Source of the DNA: Streptomyces seoulensis
GTDB lineage: Bacteria > Actinomycetota > Actinomycetes > Streptomycetales > Streptomycetaceae
Assembly: GCF_004328625.1 (NCBI RefSeq)
Contig: NZ_CP032229.1
Location: 2,852,001 to 2,916,000 of the forward strand
Reading direction: 5' to 3'
DNA length: 64,000 bases
The translations under genes and the position numbers were made by a program. Positions 1 through 8,690 of this stretch are shown one piece after another (positions within the stretch are counted from its first letter, which is position 1; the number at the start of each line of letters is the position of its first letter). The notes beneath the pieces were generated by a model. It did no database searches. It was not told the DNA's origin and worked only from the letters and a program-made list of their open reading frames with translations.

Positions 1-476
1 GGCCGGACCTGCGGGACCCCGAACTGCGCGCACGGGTAGGTCAGTTGCACCGCGCCTTGGCCGGCCCCGGTGACGAACTGGCGGCCGAGAGCGGGCTCGT
101 GCTCGTCGGCGAGCGCCTGCGGGACCACCTCCGCCACCGCGACCCCGAACCCCCGCGCCCCGACCCGCTGTTGGCCCGCCGACTGCGCGAACTCCTCGAC
201 GAGCACCTGACCGACGGCCTCACCCTCACCGAAGCGGCCGCACTGCTGCACGCTCATCCCGCCCACTTGGTACGGGCGTTCAGCGCCGCGTACGGCATCG
301 CCCCGCACCGCTACCTGACGTCGAGAAGGGTCGGCCGGGCCAGGCGCCTGCTGCTGGACGGGCTGGCGCCGAGCGAGGTGGCGGTGGCGTCCGGGTTCTA
401 CGACCAGGCTCATCTGACCCGGCACTTCAAGAAGTTGGTCGGGGTCACACCTGGCCGCTACCGCAACGGCGCCTGA
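1..476 (+). CDS. AraC-family transcriptional regulator, C-terminal part (5' end outside window)
   Basis: The open frame runs in from the left edge without a credible start, so the N-terminal part lies outside the window. The visible C-terminal half is a double helix-turn-helix of the AraC/XylS type: a first helix-turn-helix around LTEAAALLHAHPAHLVRAF, then a second with the family signature PHRYLTSRRVGRARRLL and GFYDQAHLTRHFKKLVGVTP, ending YRNGA. This half binds DNA; the missing half would carry the sensor domain, so the ligand cannot be judged. The gene ends 7 bp from the convergent YbjN-like gene. Confidence 0.85.
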   Translation, partial: PDLRDPELRARVGQLHRALAGPGDELAAESGLVLVGERLRDHLRHRDPEPPRPDPLLARRLRELLDEHLTDGLTLTEAAALLHAHPAHLVRAFSAAYGIAPHRYLTSRRVGRARRLLLDGLAPSEVAVASGFYDQAHLTRHFKKLVGVTPGRYRNGA

Positions 477-483
477 TGCAGGC

Positions 484-987
484 TCAGTCGCGCTCGATCA
501 GATGCGTGAAGGCGTCCAGATTGCGGGTGGACTCACCGCGCGAGACGCGCCAGGCGTGCTCACGGCGGATCGCTGAGGCGTACCCCAGCTCCAGCAGGGT
601 GTTGAAGGCGCCGTCGGCCGCTTCGAGGATCTGGCCGAGCAGCCGGTCGACCTCCTCGGGGGTGACGGCGGCGAGCGGGAGGCGGGCGGTGACATAGACG
701 TCGCCGAGCCGGTCGACCGCGTAACTCACTCCGTACAGCTTGAGGTTGCGCTCCAGGAGCCAGCGGTGGACACCCGCCTCGTTCTCGTCGGGGTGCCGGA
801 TGACGAAGGCGTTGACGGAGAGGGTGTGGCGGCCCACCAGCAGCGAGACGGTGGTGGAGAGCTTGGCGGTGCCGGGGAGTTTGACCACGTAGGAGCCCGG
901 TTCGGGGTTCTCCCACTCCAGCTCGGCGTCCTTCAGCGCGTCCTCGAGGGTGCGCGCGGCCCGTTCCGTCGCCTCGGTCTCAGCCAT
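484..987 (-). CDS. YbjN domain-containing protein
   Basis: A 167-residue cytoplasmic protein of the YbjN family. The central fold is seen in [21 protein letters not shown], followed by [19 protein letters not shown] and [10 protein letters not shown], which resembles the type III secretion chaperone-like fold described for YbjN. No catalytic residues are evident. Its ATG lies inside the last codons of mshA, with an 8-base overlap on the same strand, so it is probably translated by coupling from the mshA message. Pairing of mshA with a YbjN-like gene is usual in Streptomyces, but its job in mycothiol biology is not known to me. Confidence 0.8.
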   Translation of the reverse strand: MAETEATERAARTLEDALKDAELEWENPEPGSYVVKLPGTAKLSTTVSLLVGRHTLSVNAFVIRHPDENEAGVHRWLLERNLKLYGVSYAVDRLGDVYVTARLPLAAVTPEEVDRLLGQILEAADGAFNTLLELGYASAIRREHAWRVSRGESTRNLDAFTHLIERD

Positions 988-2317
988 GCTGCGAGCGTAC
1001 GCGACGACGGTGGGACTGGGTCGCGGCCGCGTACACGTCGGCGGTGGCGGCGGCGGAGGCGTCCCAGCCGAAGCCGAGGGCGTGCCGGGCGGCGGCCGCG
1101 CCCATGCGGTCGGGCAGGCCGGGGTCGTCGGCGAAGCGGCGCAGCACGCGCGCGTAGTCGGCGGGGTCGTGGCCCTGGACGAGGAAGCCGGTCTCCCCGT
1201 CGCGCACGGCCACCGGCAGGCCGCCGACCGAGGCGGCGAGCACCGGCGTGCCGGCCGCCTGCGCCTCGATGGCGACGAGCCCGAAGGACTCGTTGTAGGA
1301 CGGCATGACCAGCACGGACGCGGCCCGGAACCAGTCCGCGAGCTGCTCCTGCCCGACCGGCGGCCGGAACCGTACGACGTCCGCGATGCCGAGCCGCGCG
1401 GCCAGCTTCTGCAGCCCCTCCGGCTTGGCGAGCCCGCTGCCGCTGGGGCCGCCGACGACGGGGACGACGATGTTCCGGCGCAGCTCGGGACGCTCGTCCA
1501 GCAGGTGGGCGACGGCGCGGAGCAGCACGTCGGGGGCCTTGAGGGGCTGTATGCGGCCCGCGAAGAGCGGTATCAGCGCGTCCCTCGGCAGGCCGAGGCG
1601 GGCGCGGGCGGCGGCGCGGCCGTCGAGGGGGCGGAAGCGGTCGAGGTTGACGCCGGGGTGGACGACGGCGACCTTCGCGGGGTCGGCCTCGTAGTGCCGG
1701 ACCAGTTCGGCGGCCTCCTCGGCGGTGTTGGCGATGAGGCGGCGGGCGGCGGAGACGATCTGGGTCTCGCCGATGACGCGGGCGGCGGGCTCGGGGGTGT
1801 CGCCGGTGGCCAGGCTGGCGTTCTTGACCTTGGCCATGGTGTGCATGGCGTGCACCAGCGGGACGCCCCAGCGCTGGGCGGCGAGCCAGCCGACGTGGCC
1901 GGAGAGCCAGTAGTGGGAGTGGACGAGGTCGTAGTGGCCGGGGCGGTGGCCGGCCCACGCCTGCATCACGCCGTGGGTGAAGGCGCAGAGCTGGGCGGGC
2001 AGCTCCTCCTTGGCCAGGCCCTCGTAGGGGCCCGCGTCGACGTGCCGGACGAGCACGCCGGGGGCCAGCTCGACCTTGGGGGCGAGGTCGCCGGAGGTGG
2101 CCCGCGTGAAGATCTCGACCTCGATGTTGAGGGCGGCCAGCCGCTGGGCCAGCTCCACGATGTAGACGTTCATCCCGCCCGCGTCGCCGGTGCCGGGCTG
2201 GTGGAGCGGTGAGGTGTGCACGGAGAGCATGGCGACCCGGCGTGGCCTGCGGTGCAGTCGCAGCCGGGGGGCGGCTGCCGGTGAGCGCCGCCCGAGCCTG
2301 CTGACGTACTGGCTCAC
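980..2317 (-). CDS. mshA: D-inositol-3-phosphate glycosyltransferase MshA (mycothiol biosynthesis)
   Basis: First enzyme of mycothiol synthesis: it transfers N-acetylglucosamine from UDP-GlcNAc to 1L-myo-inositol 1-phosphate. The protein is a 445-residue GT-B, family 4 glycosyltransferase. The N-terminal domain has [20 protein letters not shown], and the C-terminal domain has the donor-binding motif [19 protein letters not shown] with paired glutamates. A longer frame exists upstream, but the GTG chosen here gives the usual N-terminus ([10 protein letters not shown]) and has AGGAGG seven bases upstream. It overlaps the following YbjN-like gene. The last mycothiol enzyme, MshD, is encoded about 32 kb away in the same window. 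Confidence 0.95.
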   Translation of the reverse strand: MSQYVSRLGRRSPAAAPRLRLHRRPRRVAMLSVHTSPLHQPGTGDAGGMNVYIVELAQRLAALNIEVEIFTRATSGDLAPKVELAPGVLVRHVDAGPYEGLAKEELPAQLCAFTHGVMQAWAGHRPGHYDLVHSHYWLSGHVGWLAAQRWGVPLVHAMHTMAKVKNASLATGDTPEPAARVIGETQIVSAARRLIANTAEEAAELVRHYEADPAKVAVVHPGVNLDRFRPLDGRAAARARLGLPRDALIPLFAGRIQPLKAPDVLLRAVAHLLDERPELRRNIVVPVVGGPSGSGLAKPEGLQKLAARLGIADVVRFRPPVGQEQLADWFRAASVLVMPSYNESFGLVAIEAQAAGTPVLAASVGGLPVAVRDGETGFLVQGHDPADYARVLRRFADDPGLPDRMGAAAARHALGFGWDASAAATADVYAAATQSHRRRVRSQHG

Positions 2318-2493
2318 TGGGCTTCCTCCTCGCTCGGGCATGGCTGCCGGAGGACCGTCCGAGTCCTCCGAGGGGTGCAACAGCGGAGGGGGTTCTTCCC
2401 ATTTCCCGATCAAGCGGTTTTACCGAATCATGACCCGCACTCGCTCAACCGTTCGGCCGGAGGCGTGCGCTCCGCCCGCTTACCCTCATAGAC

Positions 2494-3300
2494 ATGGCAT
2501 CCCGCACGACCCGCCCCGTAGGCACGGTGACGCGCGGGACGACCAACCCCAACCGGCTGCGCCGCATGGACCGCTGGATCGCGGCCACGCACGGCGCCGA
2601 ACTGCGCCGCGCGGCCGACCCGCTGGCCGTCGACCTCGGGTACGGGGCCGCGCCCTGGACCGCCGTCGAACTGCTCGGCAGGCTCCGTACCGTCGCCCCG
2701 CACGCGCGCGTGGTCGGCGTCGAGATCGAACCGGAGCGGGTCGCGGCGGCGAAGCCGTACGAGCGCGAGGGGCTCGCCTTCCGGCACGGCGGCTTCGAGG
2801 TCCCGGTGCCGGGCCGGCCGCTGCTGATCCGGGCCGCCAACGTGCTGCGGCAGTACGACGAGGAGCAGGTCGCCGCCGTGTGGCGGGGGCTGTGCGCGCG
2901 GCTGGCCCCGGCGGGCGGCGGTTCGCGCGGGGGGCTGCTGGTGGAGGGCACCTGCGACGAGATCGGGCGGCGGCACGTCTGGGTCGCGCTCGGCCCCGAG
3001 GGGCCCCGCACGGTCACCTTCGCCACCCGGCTCGGCTCGCTGGATCACCCCTCCGACCTGGCCGAACGACTGCCGAAGGCGCTGATCCACCGCAATGTGC
3101 CGGGCGAGCCGGTGCACGCCTTCCTGCGCGACTTCGACCGCGCCTGGGCCGCCGCCGCGCCCTACGCCTCCTACGGCGCCCGCCAGCGCTGGCTGCGCAC
3201 GGTCCGGGACCTGGCGGCCGACTGGCCGGTGACGGACGGGCCGGCGCGCTGGCGGCAGGGGGAGATCACCGTGGCCTGGGAGGCGCTGGCGCCCCGCTGA
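2494..3300 (+). CDS. Class I SAM-dependent methyltransferase-like protein
   Basis: A 268-residue protein with a Rossmann-type SAM pocket: motif I is AVDLGYGAAPWTAVELL (about residues 44-60), and an acidic residue follows at the end of strand 2 in RVVGVEIEPERVAAA. RAANVLRQYDEEQV occupies the motif IV position. The substrate cannot be inferred. It is divergent from mshA. No Shine-Dalgarno sequence precedes the ATG, while a possible -10 element (TACCCT) ends 7 bases before it, which would fit a leaderless transcript; this is inference. The region between the two genes is about 175 bp and should hold both promoters. Confidence 0.75.
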   Translation: MASRTTRPVGTVTRGTTNPNRLRRMDRWIAATHGAELRRAADPLAVDLGYGAAPWTAVELLGRLRTVAPHARVVGVEIEPERVAAAKPYEREGLAFRHGGFEVPVPGRPLLIRAANVLRQYDEEQVAAVWRGLCARLAPAGGGSRGGLLVEGTCDEIGRRHVWVALGPEGPRTVTFATRLGSLDHPSDLAERLPKALIHRNVPGEPVHAFLRDFDRAWAAAAPYASYGARQRWLRTVRDLAADWPVTDGPARWRQGEITVAWEALAPR

Positions 3301-3302
3301 CG

Positions 3303-3376
3303 CCGGTTCACCTGATGCCGGTTGACCTGATACCGGGCGCCTGGCGTCAGCCCACCTGACGTTGGTTCACCTGTTC
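3303..3376. repeat. Short degenerate repeats around GGTTCACCTG
   Basis: Two adjacent 15-mers, CCGGTTCACCTGATG and CCGGTTGACCTGATA, are followed by a partial copy (CCCACCTGACG) and a third copy, TTGGTTCACCTGTTC. They sit directly after the methyltransferase stop codon. They do not form a strong hairpin. I have no firm function for them; they may be simple slippage products. Confidence 0.45.
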
Positions 3377-3511
3377 GAGGGAATCGCACGAAATCCCGGC
3401 TCCCGGGGGAACGATCTCCGGCTCCGGTACGTCAGACGGGCGGGAAGATCGCGGGGAGGCGCGGGGCGCCGGGGGATGTACGACTTCGTACGACCTCTGT
3501 CACTTCGCGCG

Positions 3512-3528
3512 GGATCGTGGCACGATCC
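3512..3528. promoter_or_regulatory. Perfect 17-bp inverted repeat upstream of the NlpC/P60 gene
   Basis: The sequence is GGATCGTG-G-CACGATCC: perfect 8-bp arms around one base, about 50 bp before the start codon. A second small palindrome, GTACGACTTCGTAC, lies 20-30 bp further upstream. The rest of the 278-bp gap between the flanking genes shows no gene. The size and place fit an operator for a dimeric regulator, but which one is unknown. Confidence 0.55.
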
Positions 3529-3578
3529 TGCGGACGGACCGTAAGTTACTGACGGTAAATCAGGTTGGGGGGACTGTT

Positions 3579-4724
3579 ATGGCCAGGGGCAAGCGCGGGC
3601 TGCTCGCCGTCGCCGTGACCGTGGTCTGCGCGGTGACCGTACTGGCGGTGCCGGGTACGGCGTTCGCATCGGCACCGGCAGGACCCGCCGACCCCTCCCC
3701 GGCGCCCTCGGCGAGCGCGAGCGCGACCCCCGCGCCCACCACCGCGCCGGTCCCCGTGCCCGACGCCGAGCTGGAGAAGGTCCGCGCCCAGCTCGACGGG
3801 CTGTACCACGACGCGGCCGTCGCCACCGACGCCTACAACGCGGCCGAGGAGAAGACGAGGAAGCAGTCCGTCCAGCTCGCCCGGCTGGAGAAGCGGACCG
3901 ACACGGCGCGCAAGAAGCTGGCCGAGCTGAAGGACCAGGCGGGCGCCGCCGCGCGCGCCCAGTACCGGGACAGCGGGATGCCGCCGATGGCCCGGTTCCT
4001 GCTCAGCGACAACCCTGAGCACTTCGCGGACGGCGCCGGCACCCTGCTGAACGGCGCACGGGCCACCAAGAAGCTGATCGCCGAGACCGACCGCGTCGAG
4101 CGGGAGCTGAAGCGGGACACCGACGACGCGGAAGCGCGCTGGAAGAAGCTGGAGCGGGACCGCAAGGACAAGGCCGCCGCCCAGAAGACGATCCAGGCGA
4201 AGATCAAGGACGCCGAGCAGCTCGAATCGCGGCTGGAGAAGAAGGAGAAGGAGCGGCTGGCCGAGCTGGAGCGGCAGGCCGCCCGCAAGGCGCAGACCGC
4301 CTGGCTGGAGACCGGCGTCCTGAAGAAGCAGGCCGAGGCCGCCGAAGCCGCCCCCACCTCCGCCGAGGCCGCCTCCGCCGGGGCCAGGGCGGTCGCCTTC
4401 GCCACCGCCCAGCTCGGCAAGCCGTACGTCTGGGGAGCCGAGGGCCCCGACTCCTACGACTGCTCCGGCCTGACCTCCCAGGCGTGGGCCGACGCGGGCA
4501 CCCCGATCCCGCGCACCTCGCAGGAGCAGTGGAAGCAGCTCCCGCACGTGGACGTGACGGAGATGCGCCCCGGTGACCTCGTCATCTACTTCGCCGACGC
4601 CACCCACGTCGGGATATACGTGGGCGACGGCAAGATAATCCACGCCCCGCGACCGGGCCGTACGGTCACGATCGCGGGCGCGGGCACCATGCCGATCCTG
4701 GGAGTGGTACGCCCGGACGCGTGA
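3579..4724 (+). CDS. Secreted NlpC/P60 peptidoglycan endopeptidase with coiled-coil domain
   Basis: A 381-residue exported wall hydrolase. Residues 1-31 are a signal peptide ending AFASA. A Pro/Ala/Ser linker follows (about 32-60), then a long coiled coil rich in Lys, Glu and Ala (about 63-260). The NlpC/P60 domain fills the C-terminus, with the catalytic triad visible as C295 (YDCSGL), H343 (THVGIYVG) and H355. Such RipA-type enzymes cut the stem-peptide D-Glu-mDAP bond, and the coiled coil usually keeps them inactive or positions them. The ATG has a GGGGGG-type ribosome site six bases upstream. It is probably monocistronic, followed by a hairpin. Confidence 0.9.
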   Translation: MARGKRGLLAVAVTVVCAVTVLAVPGTAFASAPAGPADPSPAPSASASATPAPTTAPVPVPDAELEKVRAQLDGLYHDAAVATDAYNAAEEKTRKQSVQLARLEKRTDTARKKLAELKDQAGAAARAQYRDSGMPPMARFLLSDNPEHFADGAGTLLNGARATKKLIAETDRVERELKRDTDDAEARWKKLERDRKDKAAAQKTIQAKIKDAEQLESRLEKKEKERLAELERQAARKAQTAWLETGVLKKQAEAAEAAPTSAEAASAGARAVAFATAQLGKPYVWGAEGPDSYDCSGLTSQAWADAGTPIPRTSQEQWKQLPHVDVTEMRPGDLVIYFADATHVGIYVGDGKIIHAPRPGRTVTIAGAGTMPILGVVRPDA

Positions 4725-4740
4725 CCGGGGCCACACCCCG

Positions 4741-4773
4741 GCCCGCCCTGTGACCAACTACACCCGGGCGGGC
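4741..4773. terminator. Hairpin after the NlpC/P60 gene
   Basis: GCCCGCCC and GGGCGGGC form an 8-bp stem around a 17-base loop, 17 bases after the stop codon. No T-run follows, which is common for Streptomyces terminators. Confidence 0.45.
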
Positions 4774-4979
4774 GGGAACCAAGTGAGCTTCGTCATCCCG
4801 CGCCCCCTGTCATCCTGCCCAACTGCCGTACGGGCCAGGGCATATGACAGTGGTCTGCGCGATATGGACGCCACGCGCCCCGTTCCGCCGGGACGGCCGA
4901 TGCCGCTAGGGTCACCCGACGGCGCTACGAGGACCCTCGGCGCCGCCGTGCCCTCGGGGGGAGGGAAGGAAACCAGGAC

Positions 4980-6272
4980 ATGCCCGTACCCGTACCGCGG
5001 CAGAGAGCAGTCCCGGCCGCCGAGTGCGGTCCGGCGCAGGTCTCGGCCGTAGCCCTCACCGAAGAGGTGCGCCGTGACACCGCCGCCCTCGGCGCGGCGC
5101 TCACCGTGCTGCTCGTCGAGGACGACCCGTCCGGCGCGCTCGTACCCGAGCTGCGGGACTCGGCCGGCCGGCCGATCCGCGTGCGTACCGCCCGCAACCT
5201 CACCGAGGCGGGGCGGCTGCTCACGCCCGACGTGCACTGCATCCTGCTCGACCTCGCCCTCCCGGCCGCCGGCTGCGCCGACACCGAGGACGGCACCGAG
5301 CTGGCCGTGCTCCGTCAGGTGCTGGAGCTGGCACCCCGGCACGCCGTGATCGCGCTGACCGCCTCCGGCGACGCCGAGCGCGGCGCGGAGGCCGTACGCG
5401 TGGGTGCCCAGGACTATCTCTTCCGTGACGAGCTGGACAGCCGGCTGCTGAGCCGCGCCATCCGGTACGCCGTGGAGCGCAAGCGTTCCGACACCGCCGA
5501 GCGGCGCCTCGCGGAGGGCCGGCTGCGCGCGCAGGAGAACCGGCGCCTGGAGCGCGGGCTGCTGCCGACGCCGCTGCTGGAGGGCGCCGCGCTGCGGTTC
5601 GCCGCGCGCTACCGCCCCGGCCGCTCGCGCGCGCTGCTCGGCGGCGACTTCTACGACGCGGTCCGCACCCCGGACGGCACCGTGCACGCCATGATCGGCG
5701 ACGTCTGCGGCCACGGCCCGGACGAGGCCGCGCTCGGCGTGGAGCTGCGGATCGCCTGGCGGGCGCTGACCCTGGCGGGGCTGTGCGGGGACCAGCTGCT
5801 GGGCACGCTCCAGGAGGTGCTGGAGCACGAGCGCTCGGACGAGGAGATCTTCGCGACCCTCTGCACGGTGGACATCGCCCCCGACGGCCGCCGCGCGGGC
5901 CTCTGCCTGGCCGGGCACCCGGCCCCGCTGCTGATCCGCCCCGGCGCGACCCCGGTCCCCCGGCTGCTCCCCTTCGACAACAACGGTCCGGCCCTCGGGC
6001 TCCTCCCGGGCGCCCGCTGGCCGCGCACCCAGGTCGAGCTGGGCGCCGAGTGGAGTCTGATGCTCTACACCGACGGCCTCATAGAGGGCCGCACCTCCCC
6101 CGGCGGCCCCCGCCTCGGGCAGGACGGCATGCTCGACATGATCCACCGCCAGCTCTCCGAGGGGCTGCGCGGGGAGGAGCTGCTGCGGGCCGCGGTCAGC
6201 GAGGTCCGCCACCTGAACGGCGACGAGCTGACCGACGACGTCGCGGTGGTCCTGCTGGACCGGGTGGCGTAG
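4980..6272 (+). CDS. Response regulator-type PP2C (SpoIIE family) serine phosphatase
   Basis: A 430-residue two-domain signalling protein. Residues about 41-160 are a CheY-like receiver with acidic pocket E47-D48-D49, phosphoacceptor D91 (LLDLALP) and T127; the usual lysine near the end is replaced, reading DYLFRD with R149. A helical linker follows (160-195), then a SpoIIE-type PP2C domain with metal-binding motifs GGDFYDAV, GDVCGHGP, LYTDGLIEG and DDVAVVLL. These enzymes dephosphorylate anti-anti-sigma proteins, so this one probably feeds an RsbV/RsbW-like switch. No partner kinase or antagonist gene is adjacent. A GGAGGGAAGG ribosome site precedes the ATG. Confidence 0.88.
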   Translation: MPVPVPRQRAVPAAECGPAQVSAVALTEEVRRDTAALGAALTVLLVEDDPSGALVPELRDSAGRPIRVRTARNLTEAGRLLTPDVHCILLDLALPAAGCADTEDGTELAVLRQVLELAPRHAVIALTASGDAERGAEAVRVGAQDYLFRDELDSRLLSRAIRYAVERKRSDTAERRLAEGRLRAQENRRLERGLLPTPLLEGAALRFAARYRPGRSRALLGGDFYDAVRTPDGTVHAMIGDVCGHGPDEAALGVELRIAWRALTLAGLCGDQLLGTLQEVLEHERSDEEIFATLCTVDIAPDGRRAGLCLAGHPAPLLIRPGATPVPRLLPFDNNGPALGLLPGARWPRTQVELGAEWSLMLYTDGLIEGRTSPGGPRLGQDGMLDMIHRQLSEGLRGEELLRAAVSEVRHLNGDELTDDVAVVLLDRVA

Positions 6273-6304
6273 GGCCGGCCGTCCTCACCGGCCCGGCGGA
6301 GCCG

Positions 6305-6667
6305 TCAGCCGTTGTACGGGCCGTACGGGCCGTCGCTGCTGCTGCCGCCCCGGCCCTTGCCCCGGCCCCAGCCGCCGCGGCTGCCGCCGGTGAGGGCCTT
6401 GACGGCCGGGCGGACGTCGACGAGGTAGACGATGCTGGCGACGGCGCCCGCGACCGGCAGGATGGACAGGATCGAGAAGAGGTAGCTGACCACGAGGGCG
6501 ATGCCCAGGATGACCAGCCAGAAGATCTTGTTCTGCTTGCCCGCCGCACGGAACGCGTCCTCACGCCGGAAAGCCGCGTCGAAGAGTCCGAACGCGGCCA
6601 GTGCCATGAGGACGATCTTCAGGAGTCCCATGAACCCCTCGAAGCCCAGCATCAGCATGTTGCCCAC
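6305..6667 (-). CDS. DUF2516 family small membrane protein
   Basis: A 120-residue protein with two or three membrane segments (about residues 5-27 and 48-85, the latter LVILGIALVVSYLFSILSILPVAGAV split here for reading) and a Gly/Arg/Ser-rich, probably cytoplasmic tail. Between the segments is FDAAFRREDAFRAAGKQNK, typical of DUF2516. No enzyme motif is present and the function is unknown. It lies downstream of the HBHA-like gene on the same strand, but a strong hairpin between them suggests separate transcription. It is convergent with the PP2C gene. Confidence 0.75.
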   Translation of the reverse strand: MGNMLMLGFEGFMGLLKIVLMALAAFGLFDAAFRREDAFRAAGKQNKIFWLVILGIALVVSYLFSILSILPVAGAVASIVYLVDVRPAVKALTGGSRGGWGRGKGRGGSSSDGPYGPYNG

Positions 6668-6711
6668 CGCTCCTTGCCTTCTGAATCGCTGCCGTCACGC
6701 TACCCGCAGAA

Positions 6712-6742
6712 CGGGCCGGGCACCTCGATGGTGCCCGGCCCG
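6712..6742 (-). terminator. Strong hairpin after the HBHA-like gene
   Basis: Perfect 13-bp arms (CGGGCCGGGCACC and its complement) surround a 5-base loop, about 20 bases beyond the stop codon of the HBHA-like gene. It should end that transcript, though it could also act on the opposite strand. Confidence 0.75.
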
Positions 6743-6763
6743 CACGTCTGACGCCGTCCGGCA

Positions 6764-7393
6764 TCATTTGGCCGGCGGGGTCGGCTTCTTCGGCTGAGGA
6801 GCCTTGCGGGCGGCGGCCGGGGCCGGAGCCGGCTTCTTCGCGACGGGCTTCTTCGCGGCGGCCGGGTCGGGCTTGGCGACGGCCGGACCGGCGGCACCGG
6901 CGGCCGGCTTCGGGGTCTCCCGGACCACGCCCGGCTCGGGCTGGCCCTCGACCGCGATGGCGAGCTCCTCGATCTCCTCGGCCGCGTCGCCGCGCCAGGT
7001 CTTCACGGCCTGCTCGCCGTGCTCGGCGACCTTCTCGTACGCCTCACGCGCCTTGACGGCGTACTCGGCGGCCACGCCGACACCGCGCAGGGCGAGGTCC
7101 TGGGCCTGCTCGCCGACCTTCTTCAGGTCGACGTCGAGGTTGCCGATGAGGCCGTTGACCTTGGTCTGGATGGTCTCCTGCGCCTCCTTGGCGCGGGCGG
7201 TGGCCCGCTCCTGGACGACCTTGGGGTCCGTGCCGCGCACCTGCTCGATGCGGGCCGGGGCCTGGGCGCGGAGCTGCTCGACCAGCGAGGGGACCTTGCG
7301 GACCTGCCGGATGGCGAGATCGGCGGTACCGGCGGCGAAGTAGAGCGGAGTCGGGTCGCTGAAGGTCTTGCGCAGGTCGTCGGTGATGGCCAT
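6764..7393 (-). CDS. Heparin-binding hemagglutinin (HBHA)-like protein
   Basis: A 209-residue protein resembling mycobacterial HBHA. The N-terminal part (about 1-140) is helical and coiled-coil-like with FAAGTADLAIRQVRKVPSLV and repeated Ala/Glu/Lys heptads. The last 60 residues are a Lys/Pro/Ala-rich tail with several KKP and AKKPVAKKPA motifs, the type that binds heparin, lipids or nucleic acid. No signal peptide is seen. The ATG used here, inside a longer frame, has GGGAGGACC just upstream and gives the usual N-terminus MAITDDLRK. It lies downstream of the XRE regulator with a 77-bp gap and may be one of its targets. Confidence 0.8.
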   Translation of the reverse strand: MAITDDLRKTFSDPTPLYFAAGTADLAIRQVRKVPSLVEQLRAQAPARIEQVRGTDPKVVQERATARAKEAQETIQTKVNGLIGNLDVDLKKVGEQAQDLALRGVGVAAEYAVKAREAYEKVAEHGEQAVKTWRGDAAEEIEELAIAVEGQPEPGVVRETPKPAAGAAGPAVAKPDPAAAKKPVAKKPAPAPAAARKAPQPKKPTPPAK

Positions 7394-7470
7394 GGTGAAG
7401 GTCCTCCCGGATTCGCGTTCGGCTGAGGTGGGTGTGGTCCGCGTGCGGTGGTCGGAGCCCTGGTCCGGCT

Positions 7471-7920
7471 TCATCCGGCCGTCCGCCGCGGACCGGCATC
7501 ACTGCCGGGGGTGTCGCTGGGCCGTGCTTCCGTACCGGCCGGCTCCTCGGGCCGTGCGGGGCCCTCGCCGCCGAGTCCGTTCTCCTTGCGGAAGGACTCG
7601 TAGATCTGGAGCAGGACCTGCTTCTGCCGTTCGTCGAGCGAGGGGTCGGCGAGGATGACGGCGCGCGTCTCGACCTCGTCCCGGTCCCGCTCGGCGTCGA
7701 GGATGCCCGCGCGGACGTACAGCGTCTCGGCGGAGATCCGCAGCGCCTTGGCGACCTGCTGCAACACCTCCGCGCTGGGCTTGCGCAGCCCGCGCTCGAT
7801 CTGGCTCAGGTACGGATTCGACACCCCGGCGGCATCGGCGAGCTGCCTGAGCGAGAGCTGGGCGTTGCGCCGCTGCTCGCGCAGGTACTCACCGAGATTG
7901 CCGACGTTGAGCGATGCCAT
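7471..7920 (-). CDS. XRE-family helix-turn-helix regulator
   Basis: A 149-residue DNA-binding protein. The helix-turn-helix covers about residues 8-62: LGEYLREQRRNAQLSLRQLA, then SNPYLSQIERGLRKPSAEV, close to the phage-repressor consensus. The C-terminal half contains a helical segment (DERQKQVLLQIYESFRKE) and a Pro/Gly-rich tail. The ATG at MASLNVG is preferred over a TTG further upstream because it matches the domain start and keeps the neighbouring palindrome outside the gene. A perfect inverted repeat lies just upstream, so the gene is probably autoregulated. Confidence 0.87.
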   Translation of the reverse strand: MASLNVGNLGEYLREQRRNAQLSLRQLADAAGVSNPYLSQIERGLRKPSAEVLQQVAKALRISAETLYVRAGILDAERDRDEVETRAVILADPSLDERQKQVLLQIYESFRKENGLGGEGPARPEEPAGTEARPSDTPGSDAGPRRTAG

Positions 7921-7945
7921 GCCTCCACCATGCCCACCCTCGCTA

Positions 7946-7974
7946 ACTTTTGCAAGCACCCTGCTTGCAAAAGT
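7946..7974. promoter_or_regulatory. Perfect 29-bp palindromic operator upstream of the XRE regulator
   Basis: ACTTTTGCAAGCA and its exact complement form 13-bp arms separated by CCC. The element begins 25 bp before the chosen ATG and is conspicuously AT-rich against the surrounding sequence. Its symmetry, size and position suggest the binding site of the adjacent XRE regulator; this is inference. Confidence 0.75.
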
Positions 7975-8092
7975 GTTGTGCCTGGAGTGTTACGGGAGGG
8001 TTTCCGTCGATATGCCGGGTGGCTCGGGCGGCCCGGTCGGTGTTCTGGCGGGAAACTGCCCGCCCGCTCCGCAGGGTGCGGAAGCATGAGGC

Positions 8093-8690
8093 ATGCGGTC
8101 AAGTGGGTGGTGTCTCACCGAAGACGTCGAAGACTTTCTCGCCCGTGCCGGGGGGTTTCTGCGGGGGCGGCCCGCCGAGCACGTCATGCAGCTGACGTGG
8201 GCCGAGAGGGTGCGGGCGTGGGGCGGGGGCGTTTCAGCAGGCGCCTGTTTTCGGGGTGCTGGAGGAGGGTGGGCAGGTCAGCGGCACCTTCTATCACCTG
8301 CCGCCCCGTGCGCTGGGACTCTCCCCGCTCACTCCCGCGCAGGCCCACTCCCTCGCCGCGTGCCTCTCCGAGCTGGGGCACTCGCCGGCCTCCGTCGGCG
8401 CGGACCAGGACACCGCCGCCGCCTTCGCCGAGGCGTGGCAGCGGCGCACCGGGGTGACGGCGAGGCTCCGTGACGTACGGGTCCGGCTGTACCGGCTCGG
8501 CAACCTCACCCCGCCCGACCCGCGTCCGGAGGGGCGGGCCCGTGTCCTCGGTGAGGGGGACCTCGGCCAAGCGGCCTTCTGGTGCGGGGAGTTCGCCAAG
8601 GCCGTCGGGGAGGACGTCACCGTCGACGCCGAGAGCTGGGCGAGCACGCGGTACGCCGACAAGCGGTACACCCTCTGCGAAGCCGTTGCC
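8093..8690 (+). pseudogene. GNAT acetyltransferase remnant, frameshifted and missing its C-terminal half
   Basis: Two frames together give the N-terminal and middle parts of a Streptomyces GNAT-type protein. The first frame reads EDVEDFLARAGGFLRGRPAEH and QLTWAERVRAWG up to about 8220. The homology then jumps to another frame within the G-rich run near 8219-8231 and continues as APVFGVLEEGGQVSGTFYHLPP, RLYRLGNLTPPDPRPEGRARV and TRYADKRYTL. After RYTL, near 8690, similarity to the family stops, so the acetyl-CoA-binding core is absent. A base-calling error could explain the frameshift but not the lost C-terminus. The remaining bases to 8843 hold nothing I can identify. Confidence 0.72.

Noticed and set aside
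3377..3511. Possible c-di-AMP (ydaO) riboswitch before the NlpC/P60 gene
   Set aside because: Such riboswitches precede some Streptomyces wall hydrolases, but I could not find the conserved core segments here.
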